A stretch of 64,000 nucleotides of DNA, from positions 1,426,001 to 1,490,000 of the forward strand of contig JAGPNK010000009.1 of the NCBI GenBank assembly GCA_020746835.1, in the 5' to 3' direction. The stretch is from Stachybotrys elegans (Eukaryota > Ascomycota > Sordariomycetes > Hypocreales > Stachybotryaceae). The notes under the pieces were generated by a model. The model did no database searches. It was given only the letters and a program-made list of their open reading frames with translations, and had not been told where the DNA came from. Shown in pieces: positions 41,825 to 52,007 of the stretch. The translations under genes and the position numbers were made by a program. Position 1 is the first letter of the stretch, and each line of letters opens with the position of its first letter.

Positions 41825-42995
41825 TTATATAGCTCTGATCCAGTTGTCAAGGCGAGCCTGGATCCCATCGCTGTTCATCTCCATGAAGATCATGTGCCCG
41901 TTGCCAGAGAACCCTGCCTCCCACAGCTTTAGGAAGTCGAGCTTGTGACATCCGGCCTGCCGGAGGTACATGACGGTGCAATGATCGTACATGACGTGGT
42001 ACGACGCCTCACCGGTCACGAGAAGCATCGGAATGTCCTTCAGGTTCTTGAGCTGGCGGGGTGGCGGCGACTCTGCTTGCAGGATGCAGCTAACCTCGTC
42101 CCCGCCGCCAGGATGAACCTGCTTCACCAGTTCGAGACGGGGATCCAGAACGGGAGGGTCGTAGGTCATGGGGATGTCGGTGACGCCCCAGGCTCGGGCC
42201 GAGCCGTTGGTGAAGACGGCCTCTTGAAACGGCGGGCCGGCTGGCTCGAGCAGGATCAACGCCTTGGTCAGCTCAGGTCGAACATCAGCAATGACAAGAG
42301 GCATCGGTCCTCCCTGGCTGTGTCCCAGCAGGATTGCCGGCCTCCCAATCCTGTCGAGCAAGGCAGCGCCCGAGGCCCGTGTGGCGTTCTGAGCCCATGC
42401 AGGGTCCCTGACCCAAGACACCTGGGCGGCGTATGTCTGGTCAAAGACGGCATCTCCCTGGGTGCCGGTCCCATTCCACTGCGTGTGTTTGCGGGCTTGC
42501 GGCCAGATGTTGTATTTTGCCGGAGCTGTAAAGTGCGACTCGACGTACTTGACGTCAAACGGCGGTACTATGTTGAGGCCAGCATCGGTCTGGATGGGCG
42601 ACCTCCCTCGACCGGGCTGGTCTACCAGATAGACCTCATAGCCCTGCGATATGAAGAGCGACGACCAACCTGGGCCTCCGTCAGGCTTGGTCAAAAAGTT
42701 CTACACCGCCATCAGTCGCACGCCACCTAGGCGAGATCTAAGACAGGCTTACGCTTCCCGTCTGTGCCGCGCCGTGAATCATGACGATGGGGTACGGCTG
42801 CGTGGCACCGCCGACGGGCGTCAAGTGCTCGACATACATTTGATGCTGGAGTATGGCGCTGCCGGAAGCCGACTTTGCGTAATGGCCGCCAACCATGAAG
42901 GCATTGCGGATGGAGGGGACTTCGAGAGATGCAGCCAAGCACCGAGCGGATGTCTCAAAGACTGCTTGAAACGACAACAGCAGTGAGGTCTTCAT
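41825..42995 (-). CDS. Alpha/beta-hydrolase (esterase-like), possibly secreted
   Basis: Two minus-strand exons (42995-42753 and 42700-41825; 52-bp intron) encode 372 residues. Residues 1-22 (MKTSLLLSFQAVFETSARCL...) could be a signal peptide. The fold is supported by PIVMIHGAAQTGSNF (oxyanion HG), the nucleophile elbow ILLGHSQGGPMPL with Ser, and a late SGNGHMIFMEMNS supplying the likely catalytic His. Fungal relatives are annotated broadly as alpha/beta hydrolases or secreted esterases. The substrate is unknown. The gene stands convergent to the ankyrin gene, 237 bp away. Confidence 0.85.
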
Positions 42996-44347
42996 GATTG
43001 GCGTTTCATAAATGAGGAGACGGTGGGTGGCAGGACTTGAGCCAGAGAATGCCCTTAATCCTTAATTCCAGAGACTAGCCCCGCGTATTCAATAATGTGT
43101 AAACAATTTCAAAACGGGTGGAACCAAACAAAGCAGAGGTTTGAAACGGAAAAATCTTGTCAACGCAGATCATCGCTACCGACCTTTCCTGAATCAAGAT
43201 TCGGAGCTGGACAGTCCATCAAGTTTGACTAGATTTTTCATTGCATTATCGAATTGATCTATAACCTAATCCTCGACGGATGGTTCTTGATGAGTGCAAC
43301 ATGTCTTGAATTGAGGTTGACCATGTAAACACGCAAAGTTAACATCCCTAGGCATCTACATTTCGAGGCTCGTTGAGTATATCCTATTCTATACAATGCC
43401 GAAGAGACTGAATACAGCCCTATTCACTTGTCTCAACCACGGCTGACTGCAACCACCGACGAATATATATGGTGTGGCAAAAGTCAGGCATATGAACTAC
43501 ACAATGAATCTGTGCTGCGATGTCAGATCTGTAAGCGGCCATTATGTTTAGGCAGACAGGCCGATTGTGGCATTCTGCCAGCATAGAGAGTTGATGCCCT
43601 GGGGATGGACCGGGCAATATCACTGGGCTTCAACAACTACAACCCAGCCAAAACGGAACAATCAATAGCAAGTGTCATGAGCTTCGTGTAGCTGTTCTCC
43701 TGCTCATTGGGGAAGAAGCTATTGAAGCCAGTGCCAGGCAGGCAGAACATCCGCACTCTCGTTGGACAACGACAGCCGCCAAGATACACGAGTGGTCCCG
43801 CTGCATAACTTCAAGTGAACAATTGCTTCAGACTTATGTTTTCCGGATGTGGCGATTGTACCCAGAAGCTGCACCTACAAGCGGACAAGGGCCTGCAGAT
43901 CCAACAACGCCTTAGCAACTTGGCGCATCATGTGGCTCTTCCTAAAAATGATCGGGTGACAATTTCTGGTCTAGAAACCTGCCGTAACGAACACGAGAAA
44001 GTGACTTGTCACCTCCCCCGCAAACTGCATCTTAGAAGCGGCATGACACCGCCTCTTGTGCGTACCCAACGACAACCTAGCCTAACCTAACAAGCAGGCA
44101 GGCCGATGGGCTACGTGGGGGTCAGGTCGGGGTGAGCTTGCTGGGCATGTGGTTCTCCCCACAGTGGAGGCGGAGGAGAGCAATGTGGAGGGCCTTTTGC
44201 CTTTAGCATCGTGGGGGGCTCTTGACCGAGGTTACATGGCGCGCCCAGCTATTCGTATTAGGTCATGCCGGGGGTGAGATGGGCGAGATGGTGGTGGTGG
44301 CGTGTGGCCGGGCTGCTTGGGCGTGTGAGGGGGAGCGAGGAGACGAG

Positions 44348-44382
44348 GAGGCGAAGAGGCGAAGAGGCGAAGAGGCAAAGAG
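44348..44382 (+). repeat. GAGGCGAA tandem repeat
   Basis: Three perfect 8-bp GAGGCGAA units, then a GAGGCAAA variant and a partial fifth, about 190-225 bp upstream of the flavocytochrome ATG. Confidence 0.85.
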
Positions 44383-44540
44383 GTGAGCATATATGCAATT
44401 TGTGTCGAAAGCGTGCACCTGCATGGGAAATGCCGAGAATTACGTGCATCTCCATGCATCCCATTAGTCACTTCTTTAATCTTGACCTGCCCGATCGAGG
44501 AAGGAGTCGACGACTCGGTAACTGATGTGGTAGCATCATA

Positions 44541-44561
44541 TACTACATACTACATACTACA
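44541..44561 (+). repeat. (TACTACA)3 tandem repeat
   Basis: Three perfect 7-bp units ending 11 bp before the ATG at 44573, so they lie in the 5' leader. Confidence 0.85.
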
Positions 44562-44572
44562 TTGTCTACGAC

Positions 44573-46059
44573 ATGGCGCTGATACACGGTGCAGAGGTTG
44601 CGAGGCATTGCAGCAAGGAGTCCTGCTGGGTGGTAATCCACGGCAAGGTATGGGACGTGACAGGTGCGTTGGACAAAGGGGAAAGGGGGGTTGTCTCTGT
44701 ACATATCAAAGTAACAAGCGAGTGGCAGACTTCATGGCCGAGCATCCAGGCGGTGCCGGCGTTATTCTGCGATGCGCCGGCCGGGATGCCACAGAGGCGT
44801 ACGATCAAGTCCACGCAGCAAGCCTCGTCGACGAGACGCTCCCGCCATCTTGCTGCAAGGGCGAGCTCGACCCTGAAACCACATCGTGCCTCGTCACCAG
44901 ATCAGCCGCCCCAAGCACCGGGAGCTCCTCGCAGCCAGCACAGTTCCCGCCCCTGACCAGCATCGTCAGCGTCGACGACTTTGAAAAGGTCGCACAATCT
45001 TACCTCACCCCCGCCGGCTGGGCGTACTACTGCTCCGGCGCCGACGACGAGTACAGCATCGCCGACGCGCGCCGCCTCTTCCGCAAGATTGCCCTGCGGC
45101 CACGCATCCTGCGCCGTGTCGAGCCCGTGTCGACGGCCATCAACCTGCTGGGCTGCCCCTCGTCATTGCCCATCTACTTCAGCCCGACGGGCCAGGGCAA
45201 GTATGCGTACCGCGAAGCCGACGCCGAGTCCGTCATTGCCGCGGCCGCTGGGAGGGAGGGCCTCGTCTACTGCATGCCCACGTCTGCCGTGCACGACGTC
45301 GTGTTTGGCGCCAAGTCGATGCCGGAGCAGCGCCTCTTCTTCCAGTTGTACACGGGCCGCGACAGGGAAAAGACCAAGGCGCTGCTCCGAAAGGTGGAGG
45401 CGCTCGGGGCGACTGCCATCTTTCTGACCGTCGACTCGCCCGTGCTGGGGAAGCGGGAGCGGGATGACCGGATCCGGGCCGCCGAGGGGGACGATACGAT
45501 TCTCACGGGAGGGTTTGCCAAGAAGTCGTCCATGGGTCTTCTCAACCCCTTGCTGTCGTGGGAAGACCTGACGTGGATCCGAGAGGCTACGAGTCTCCCC
45601 CTCGTCATAAAGGGCGTCCAGACAGTCGAAGACGCCGTGCTGGCCCACGCCCACGGTGCCGACGGCATCGTCCTCTCCAACCACGGCGGCCGATCGCAGG
45701 ACACGGCGCAGGCCCCCATCCTGACTCTCCTTGAGATTCGGCGCCACGCTCCCAGCCTGCTGACGTCGCCCATCAAGGAGCGCTTCCAGGTCCTTCTAGA
45801 CGGAGGCGTCAGGCGAGGCACCGACGTCGTCAAGGCGCTCGCCTTGGGTGCCACGGCCGTGGGCATCGGGCGGCCGGTGCTGTACTCCATGTGCGCGGGC
45901 TACGGCGAGAGGGGCCTCCGACGGCTGGCGAGCATCTTTCGAGCAGAGATTGAGACGAACATGGCGCTGGCGGGGGCGAGGAATGTTGGCGAGCTGGTGC
46001 CGGAGATGGTGAATAGTGAGAGGGCAGAGAAGGAAGTGTCGAGAAGAATAAAGCTGTAG
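44573..46059 (+). CDS. Flavocytochrome b2-like FMN alpha-hydroxy-acid dehydrogenase
   Basis: Exons 44573-44663 and 44729-46059 (65-bp intron) encode 473 residues. An N-terminal cytochrome b5 domain (residues 1-75; heme His in AEHPGGAG and in YDQVHA) is followed by an FMN TIM barrel (from about residue 120). SNHGGR carries the catalytic His and substrate-binding Arg, and VLLDGGVRRGTDVVKALALG with VGIGRP the FMN phosphate site. The enzyme oxidises an L-2-hydroxy acid such as lactate to the keto acid and passes electrons through heme b, classically to cytochrome c in the mitochondrial intermembrane space. No obvious presequence is seen, so location and substrate are open. It converges on the ketopantoate reductase-like gene with only 58 bp between. 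Confidence 0.9.
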
Positions 46060-46117
46060 GCTCGCAAGGGGGATTATCACATATATTCATTCCATTGCTA
46101 CCATTTGTATCATCAAT

Positions 46118-47254
46118 CTACAGATTCGCCTTCATGAGCCTCTTATTGACGGCCGTGAGGATGGTGTATATCGTCTCAATGGTCGAGATGTTGATGCCCA
46201 GTTCCCGGCCTTTACGGACAGGATATCCCAGGATAATCTCCACCTCCATCGGGTTCCCCTTTTCATAGTCGGCCCGCATGCTGCTCCCAATGGGCGGCAT
46301 GGCGAGGATCTTGTTGATCAGCCGGTCAATGAGCTCGTAGTCAATGGGCACGCCGAGCGCCTTGGCCACGTCAATGACCTCGGTCATGAGCTTGCGCGTC
46401 ATGGGCGTCGCGTCCTCGGAGGAGCCGAGCCAGCTGTGCGTGTCCATGAGCGTCAGCGTCGTGAGCGAGTTCCACGCCGCGTTCCAGACCACCTTCTCCC
46501 AGCGCTGCACCTGGATGTTGGGCACGACCTGGAAGACGGTCTTGCCCGTGGTGAGGAGCCCGGCGAACTCGTCGAGGCGCCGCGACTCGAGCGCTGCGTC
46601 GCCGCCCTTGCTGGGGAACAGGCCCATCTGCATGTCCTCGGACGTGGTATGGTTGATGATGCCGGGCGTGCTCTGGCGAGCTCCCACCCACGTCTGCCAT
46701 GGTAAGCGGGAGTTACGAAGTGCAAGAGAGACATGTACGTACCACGCAGGAGAGTATGGTAGCACCAGGGAAGGCCTCGCGGAAGGGCTCCTCATTGCCG
46801 ACGCCATTCTGCACAATGACAATCGTCGTCTTCTTTTCATCAACGGCTGGGGCAAGCTGCGCGGGCACAGCCTTCTGGTTAATGGCCTTGTGAGCGCAGA
46901 CAATGTAGTCAAAGGTCGTTGCAGCCTCGGCGGGCGTTTTGACAACTACACGCTCATCAGCGATTGCTCCAGGGCCGCCCGCTCAGAGCAAAGCGTACGT
47001 ACCGTTAAAGGGGCGGACGAGGTGCTCGCCGTGGTTCTCGCTTACAATCTTGAGGCCATTGGCCTTGACGGCATCATAGTTGGAGCGGGCGACGACCGTG
47101 AGGCGAACATTGACGTTGCGGCTCAGGATGAAGCCGTAGAAGCCGCCAATCCTATTTGTTTTTTCCTCTCGTCAGCCGCTGCCGCAAAAGAGACGGGCGA
47201 TTAAACTCACGCTCCCAGTCCGTAGAGGAGGACGTCTAATTGCTGACCTGCCAT
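46118..47254 (-). CDS. Ketopantoate reductase (ApbA/PanE) family protein
   Basis: Four minus-strand exons (47254-47211, 47151-47003, 46945-46743, 46693-46118) give 323 residues; introns are 59, 57 and 49 bp. The protein is an NADPH-dependent 2-keto acid reductase fold: LLYGLGAIGGFYG is the dinucleotide loop (split by intron 1), CAHKAINQ and VQNGVGNEE line the cofactor site, WEKVVWNAAWNSLTTL holds the conserved Lys and Asn of the active site, and MEVEIILGYPVRKGRELG is the C-terminal signature. True PanE makes pantoate for coenzyme A, but fungi have many paralogues acting on other 2-keto acids, so only the family is assigned. Confidence 0.9.
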
Positions 47255-48429
47255 GACTGCCGTTTCTGCAAACGCCCTGCTGTGCAGGCAAGCAAGACTT
47301 TTCTTACAAAAAGTCTTCCACCTAAATCAACGAACTTGAACCTCGTGCCGATCTTCGGGTAAGCCGTCGGAGCTCGTCACCGTGGGGGGTTTCTCTCTCT
47401 CCCACACACTCTCTCCCCCCTCTCCCCCTCTGCTATTAGTCTATACTTGCGAGATGACTAGGAAACATGGTAGCCCCCCCAAAAGTCTGGGGGCGCTCCG
47501 ATGGCCGCACAAGGTGGAGAAATGCAAGGACCTTGGATGAGGGGAAAATGGAAACCAGCCCTTGTCTTGTCATTCGTGGATACTTTGTCGACGCCTCCAC
47601 GCAAGCTCTTGAATGGCACGGGGTAGAATAAGAGCTACAGACGCAAGAATCAGCATCGGGGATGCGTTGGGCAGGGCCACCTATTTTAGACCCAAGGCGG
47701 CTGATGCTTGCCGTCCCCCCTCCTCGTCCATTCAATAAATATCTACGTCTACACCCCCCTTGCCTTGCAGCTGCATCTGTCAGGGCACGCGCTGCGTTGT
47801 CCCGGCATGAGCAGATCTAGGTATAACGCCCAGCCCAGAGGCGCGGTTATTGTCCTCAGCCATGAAAGGGGGTGTACGATGCAGCACATGGATCATACCA
47901 CCTGACGACGCTCGTGGAAGCATCCCCTCCCCTCTTCCGATTGCTACGTCGCTACCCGATCCAGAATACACATCTTGGCAGCCAACACCACCGTGCAAGC
48001 ACAGTACTGTTGTATATGCACAGTAAATGCAGTGTATATAGGATCATTTCCACAACAAGCACAACGCCGGGCATTACGGTCCCGGATCGAATACGGTGGA
48101 CCACTCCGCTCATGCAACGTAACGTCGGCTCTTGTCAGTATGCGTGTCGAGGAATATGGCTCAGAGAGTTGGCGTTGCATGCTTCGCCTAGGGCGGTTGT
48201 AAGCATGTCAAACAGGACAGACGTGTGCTACGCCTGCTTCATCAAGCAAGTTAGGAAATAGAATCGATTTGAAAGTGAAATAATGGTTGTAAATCCCAAG
48301 CAATGCCGTGACCCGCGCCGCTATGTTTTCACCGTGGATGCCTCTTGGTGCATCGTCATCATCAGTATCCTTCCGCAACATACCGTATATATACACATAT
48401 ATATACCACACCATCGTGACAAGCCTCCC
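47255..48429. other. Intergenic, no gene recognised
   Basis: About 1.2 kb between the ketopantoate reductase-like and aldolase genes. A CT-rich block (about 47391-47433) lies in the leader of the former. Nothing else was recognised. Confidence 0.5.
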
Positions 48430-49404
48430 TTATAGGGCCTTCTCCGTCTTGACCAGCTCCGCAAACCCATCCTGTTGCGCCTGCAGCTTATCCCCCGTAG
48501 GCACGGCGCATGGCTCTCTGGCATCGCCCCCGTAGCCAAAGTACTTTTCCAGGGCCACCTTGACGGCGACGAAGCCGCCCTGGATGGCGACCCAGTCGCC
48601 GCGTGCGACAATGTACTGCATCTCGCGGGCGGCGTCGAGCTTGCCGGCCTTCCACAGGCGGGGGATCTCGAGGCAGGCCTTGGGCGCCACGTTGGCCAGC
48701 CCGCCGATGATGCCGTGGCCGCCCACCGCCAGCGTCTGGAGGTAGAAGTCGACGCTGCCGCCAAACACTCTAAAGTCGCCGCCGAGCGTGCCCGCCACGA
48801 CGCGCGCCAGCTTGCCCGTGTTGCCGCACGTCAGCTTGACGCCCACAATGTTGGGGTGCTCGGCCAGCGCCAGGATCGTGTCCGACGACAGGTCCAGCCC
48901 GGAGCACGCACCCGGGTAGTTGTAGACGAGGACGGGGATGGGGCTGGCGTCGGCCACCTGGCGAAAGTGCTTGATGATGTGCTGCGTCGTCAGGAGCCCG
49001 CCGTAGTAGGCCGGGGGCAGGACGAGCGTGTGGCTCCCGCCGGCCGCGGCCGCCTCTTTGCACAGCTGGATGGTCTCGCGGGTGCTCTGGGCGCCGCAGC
49101 CGACAATCAGCGGTAGGTGGGTGTAGCCGGCGCCGTCGAGGGCCTCGCGGGTATACCTCGTGATGCGGGACCGCTCTGCGTGGTCAAGGTGGACTGCCTC
49201 TCCGTTGGAGCCGTGGGTGACGAGACCCTGTACGCCTGCCTGGGCCAGTCTCACGGCGTGCTGCTTGGTGGTGGCCTCATCGATGGTATCCTCTGGCGTG
49301 AAGAATGCCACCGTGGGCACGTACAGACCGGGGCTGAGCATGCTAGAGGAGATAGCACTGCCGTTGGCCGCCGAGTTGTGATATCCGTTTGCCGAGGGCG
49401 ACAT
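48430..49404 (-). CDS. DapA-family 2-keto-3-deoxy-sugar-acid aldolase (LGA1/GaaC-like)
   Basis: A single exon of 324 residues from the ATG at 49404; an ATG at 49455 would add 17 and an inner one (MLSPGLYVP) gives the shortest form. The protein is a class I (Schiff-base) aldolase of the dihydrodipicolinate synthase/N-acetylneuraminate lyase family. Tyr in VLVYNYPGA and the Schiff-base Lys in GVKLTCGNTGKL are present, with THGSNGEAVHL as the carboxylate-binding loop. GSNGEAVHL, LPPAYYGG and CGNTGKL match the fungal L-threo-3-deoxy-hexulosonate aldolases that split the keto acid from galacturonate into pyruvate and glyceraldehyde. Divergence from a KduD-like gene supports a role on 2-keto-3-deoxy-uronate derivatives. 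The exact substrate stereochemistry is not readable here. Confidence 0.87.
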   Translation of the reverse strand: MSPSANGYHNSAANGSAISSSMLSPGLYVPTVAFFTPEDTIDEATTKQHAVRLAQAGVQGLVTHGSNGEAVHLDHAERSRITRYTREALDGAGYTHLPLIVGCGAQSTRETIQLCKEAAAAGGSHTLVLPPAYYGGLLTTQHIIKHFRQVADASPIPVLVYNYPGACSGLDLSSDTILALAEHPNIVGVKLTCGNTGKLARVVAGTLGGDFRVFGGSVDFYLQTLAVGGHGIIGGLANVAPKACLEIPRLWKAGKLDAAREMQYIVARGDWVAIQGGFVAVKVALEKYFGYGGDAREPCAVPTGDKLQAQQDGFAELVKTEKAL

Positions 49405-50700
49405 TCTTTTCTTTCGTATAAGTGCCTGGTGATGATAGTTGGGACGTGAAGCCAAGCAGACTAAGAAGCACCAAGACTTCCAATGGTTCTTAGATCAGAC
49501 GATTGATGAAAGAAGATGGTCAGGAGCTGAAGCTGAACAGGTTGTAAGAGCTAAGGGGGTTTTGAGTTGTAGATAATAAAAGAGCATCCAGCAGGGATCG
49601 GATGGGACAAGTCGGAACCGGGATCGGGAAACAAAACGACGAGAGCAGAAGAAGCAGTAAAGGAGGGGGAGTGGCTGTAGATAGGTCTGACCCAAGCCAA
49701 GCCAAAGAAAACAGAGACAGTTTAATTTATTGCCGCTATATGCCCTGGGAGGTGGTCTCGTGCTTCCCCAAGATCCGCCTCCTGCGAAAGGAGGCGGCGT
49801 GCGTCTTCTCCACGGGATCCCTCGTCGTCTGTCGTCCCCATGTCCCCCATGGAAACGACGTGCGCCGGGACGTTAGGAGGGGGTCATCCAAGTCGATGAC
49901 GGTGGGGAGAAGAAGGAATGAAGAAATATAGGCGTAGAGGCCGCCGAGGCCGTCGTGGCAAAGCACCGGGTCCGAGGGAGGGCATGGAGGGAGGGAGAGA
50001 CAAGAGACAACAATTGGCCACTCACAGGGGCGGTAACGGTGCCCTACGAGGAATGGGATGGAAGGGATGCATTCGCTGCGACCCCCACAGGGATTCCCCG
50101 GATCACCACGTAGCCTCATATACATGGGTTTCAGGCGAGACGGGCGAGACTGACGCTGCTGGTCGGCAGTTGACTGGGCGAGACAATATTGTCTCGGCCT
50201 GTCTCGCCCACACTTCTCTCTCCTCTCTCCTTCTCTTTCATTCGTATTCCCATGATAATCACCACCTCTCCCTCTGTCCAGGCTCTTCCTTCTCAAGACC
50301 CTCCCCCCACCCAGTGCAAATAAACAGGTGGAGGTAGAGAGAAGCCATGCATGCCTTGTCTCATCCAATATAAAAAAAAAAAGGGCGGGACCTTACGTGG
50401 GGGTTGGTGTCGAGCTAAAAGGCTCCTTGGGTCCAAACGTGGAGAAGCGAACCAAGTTCCCCTCGGCAGGAGGAGGGGGTCGTCGCCGGGCTGCGGAATG
50501 CCAGTACGGACGGGTGTTGGATAGCCGGATAATGGATGGATGCTTCGGTTCAAGATAGACGTCAATGTAGGCTCAAATGAAGATGGACAAGACGACGAGC
50601 GGCCATCAAACCGGATGCCTGTGAGGATCGTGATCCAATATCAACCTCCCCCCCATCCCCTCCCTTCCCCTCACCACCACTGAACCCCCCAAGTAGAACA
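49405..50700. other. Shared divergent promoter of aldolase and KduD-like genes
   Basis: About 1.3 kb. It contains the GGCGAGAC/palindrome cluster at 50134-50210, pyrimidine-rich leaders at both ends, and no gene. Confidence 0.6.
50134..50210. promoter_or_regulatory. Palindromic operator candidate with GGCGAGAC boxes
   Basis: GGCGAGAC occurs at 50134-50141, 50143-50150 and 50177-50184. The third copy opens a perfect 18-bp palindrome, CGAGACAATATTGTCTCG (50179-50196), and the 11-mer TGGGCGAGACA (50175-50185) also has its exact reverse complement at 50200-50210. The cluster lies about 490-570 bp before the KduD-like ATG and 730-805 bp before the aldolase ATG, so it could serve both. The binding factor is unknown. 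Confidence 0.5.
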
Positions 50701-51489
50701 ATGTCCTCCTACCTCGACAAGCTCTTCGGCCTGCACGGCAGCACCGCCGTCGTCACGGGCGGCACCCGCGGCATCGGCCAGTCCATGGCCCTGGCCCTCG
50801 CCTCCGCCGGCGCCGACATCATCCTCGTCCAGCGCAGCGAGGCCAACCTCGACACCAAGCGGCGCGTCGAGGCCCTCGGCCGCAAGGCCACCGTCTACAC
50901 GGCCGACCTCGCCTGCCAGGACAGCGTCGCCGGCCTGACGCCCAAGATTCTCGCCGACGGCCACGACGTCGACATCCTCGTGACGTGCGCCGGCATCCAG
51001 CGCCGCCACCCCGCCCACGAGTTCCCCATGGAGGACTGGGATGAGGTCCTCCAGGTCAACCTGCGCACCGTCTGGACCATGTGCCGCGACCTGGGCGCCT
51101 ACATGCGCACCCGCACCCCGGACGCCACCGGCCGCCGCGGCGCCATCATCAACGTCGCCAGCCTCGTCTCCTTCCAGGGCGGCCTCAACGTGCCCGCCTA
51201 CGCCGCCGCAAAGGGCGGCATCGCCCAGCTCACAAAGTCGCTCAGCAACCAGTGGTCCCACGAGGGCGTCAACGTCAACGCCATTGCCCCCGGCTACATC
51301 GCCACCGACATGAACGAGGCCCTCATCAAGGACGAGAAGCGCGCCGCCAGCATCCTCGAGCGCATCCCCATGGGCCGATGGGGGGCTCCCGACGACTTTG
51401 AGGGGGCAACCGTCTTCCTCGCGGGAAAGGCGTGTCGGTATGTGAGCGGCGAGATTCTGACCGTCGACGGCGGATGGATGGGACGGTAA
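50701..51489 (+). CDS. KduD-like short-chain dehydrogenase (2-deoxy-D-gluconate 3-dehydrogenase type)
   Basis: A single exon of 262 residues. The protein is a classical [11 protein letters not shown] cofactor loop, VTCAGIQ, catalytic Ser in [11 protein letters not shown] and Y-x-x-x-K in PAYAAAKGG, then [12 protein letters not shown] and the C-terminal [16 protein letters not shown]. The FSLHG-like start ([17 protein letters not shown]) and [19 protein letters not shown] are typical of KduD, which reduces 2,5-diketo-3-deoxygluconate to 2-keto-3-deoxygluconate in bacterial pectate and alginate breakdown. It is divergent from a matching aldolase. C-rich codon third positions match the neighbours, giving no sign of recent bacterial transfer. 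Related fungal SDRs have other polyol substrates, so the exact reaction is an inference. Confidence 0.87.
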   Translation: MSSYLDKLFGLHGSTAVVTGGTRGIGQSMALALASAGADIILVQRSEANLDTKRRVEALGRKATVYTADLACQDSVAGLTPKILADGHDVDILVTCAGIQRRHPAHEFPMEDWDEVLQVNLRTVWTMCRDLGAYMRTRTPDATGRRGAIINVASLVSFQGGLNVPAYAAAKGGIAQLTKSLSNQWSHEGVNVNAIAPGYIATDMNEALIKDEKRAASILERIPMGRWGAPDDFEGATVFLAGKACRYVSGEILTVDGGWMGR

Positions 51490-52007
51490 GGGGATGTAAT
51501 TGCATGTCTTGGTCAGGGGAAGAAGGCAGAGAGAGTCTCATGATAGTAATGTACATATTTATACGAGTCAGCCTGCATGATACCTCCATCAAACGACTCT
51601 CAGATAACGGACATCGGATATCAAATACCAATCCATATTTCAATGGCGCAACCTTTACCACTGGGAATGATCTACATCAAGTCTGTACGTGACCACACGC
51701 TGACACCCCTGCCAGCCTTCACGATAACATGCATGACTGGCTTGTCATTGCCAAACTGGGCCCGGGTTGCTACATTCTTATCTCGTGGTGAGACGAATAG
51801 AAATATTCTTCCTTGGGAGACACATACAAAGGGCCTCTGTAAGGGGGATAAGTGTAAGCGCTCCTATGCACGGGCGGCTTGCATATGCACTTGACCATTC
51901 ATCAATGGAGAAGGATACCATTATTTGAGGATACCAATGCTATCAAATACAGCCGCATGATTTGTGCCATGCCTTTACGCAATATTGTACGCCTCGCCTC
52001 CTCTCGC
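51490..52007. other. Intergenic, convergent 3' ends
   Basis: A 518-bp gap between the KduD-like and VIT/vWA genes. No gene was recognised. Confidence 0.5.

Larger units (their letters stand above)
42996..44572. other. Intergenic, two divergent promoters
   Basis: About 1.6 kb between the hydrolase and the flavocytochrome gene. It carries two short tandem repeats (44348-44382 and 44541-44561); no gene was recognised. Confidence 0.5.
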
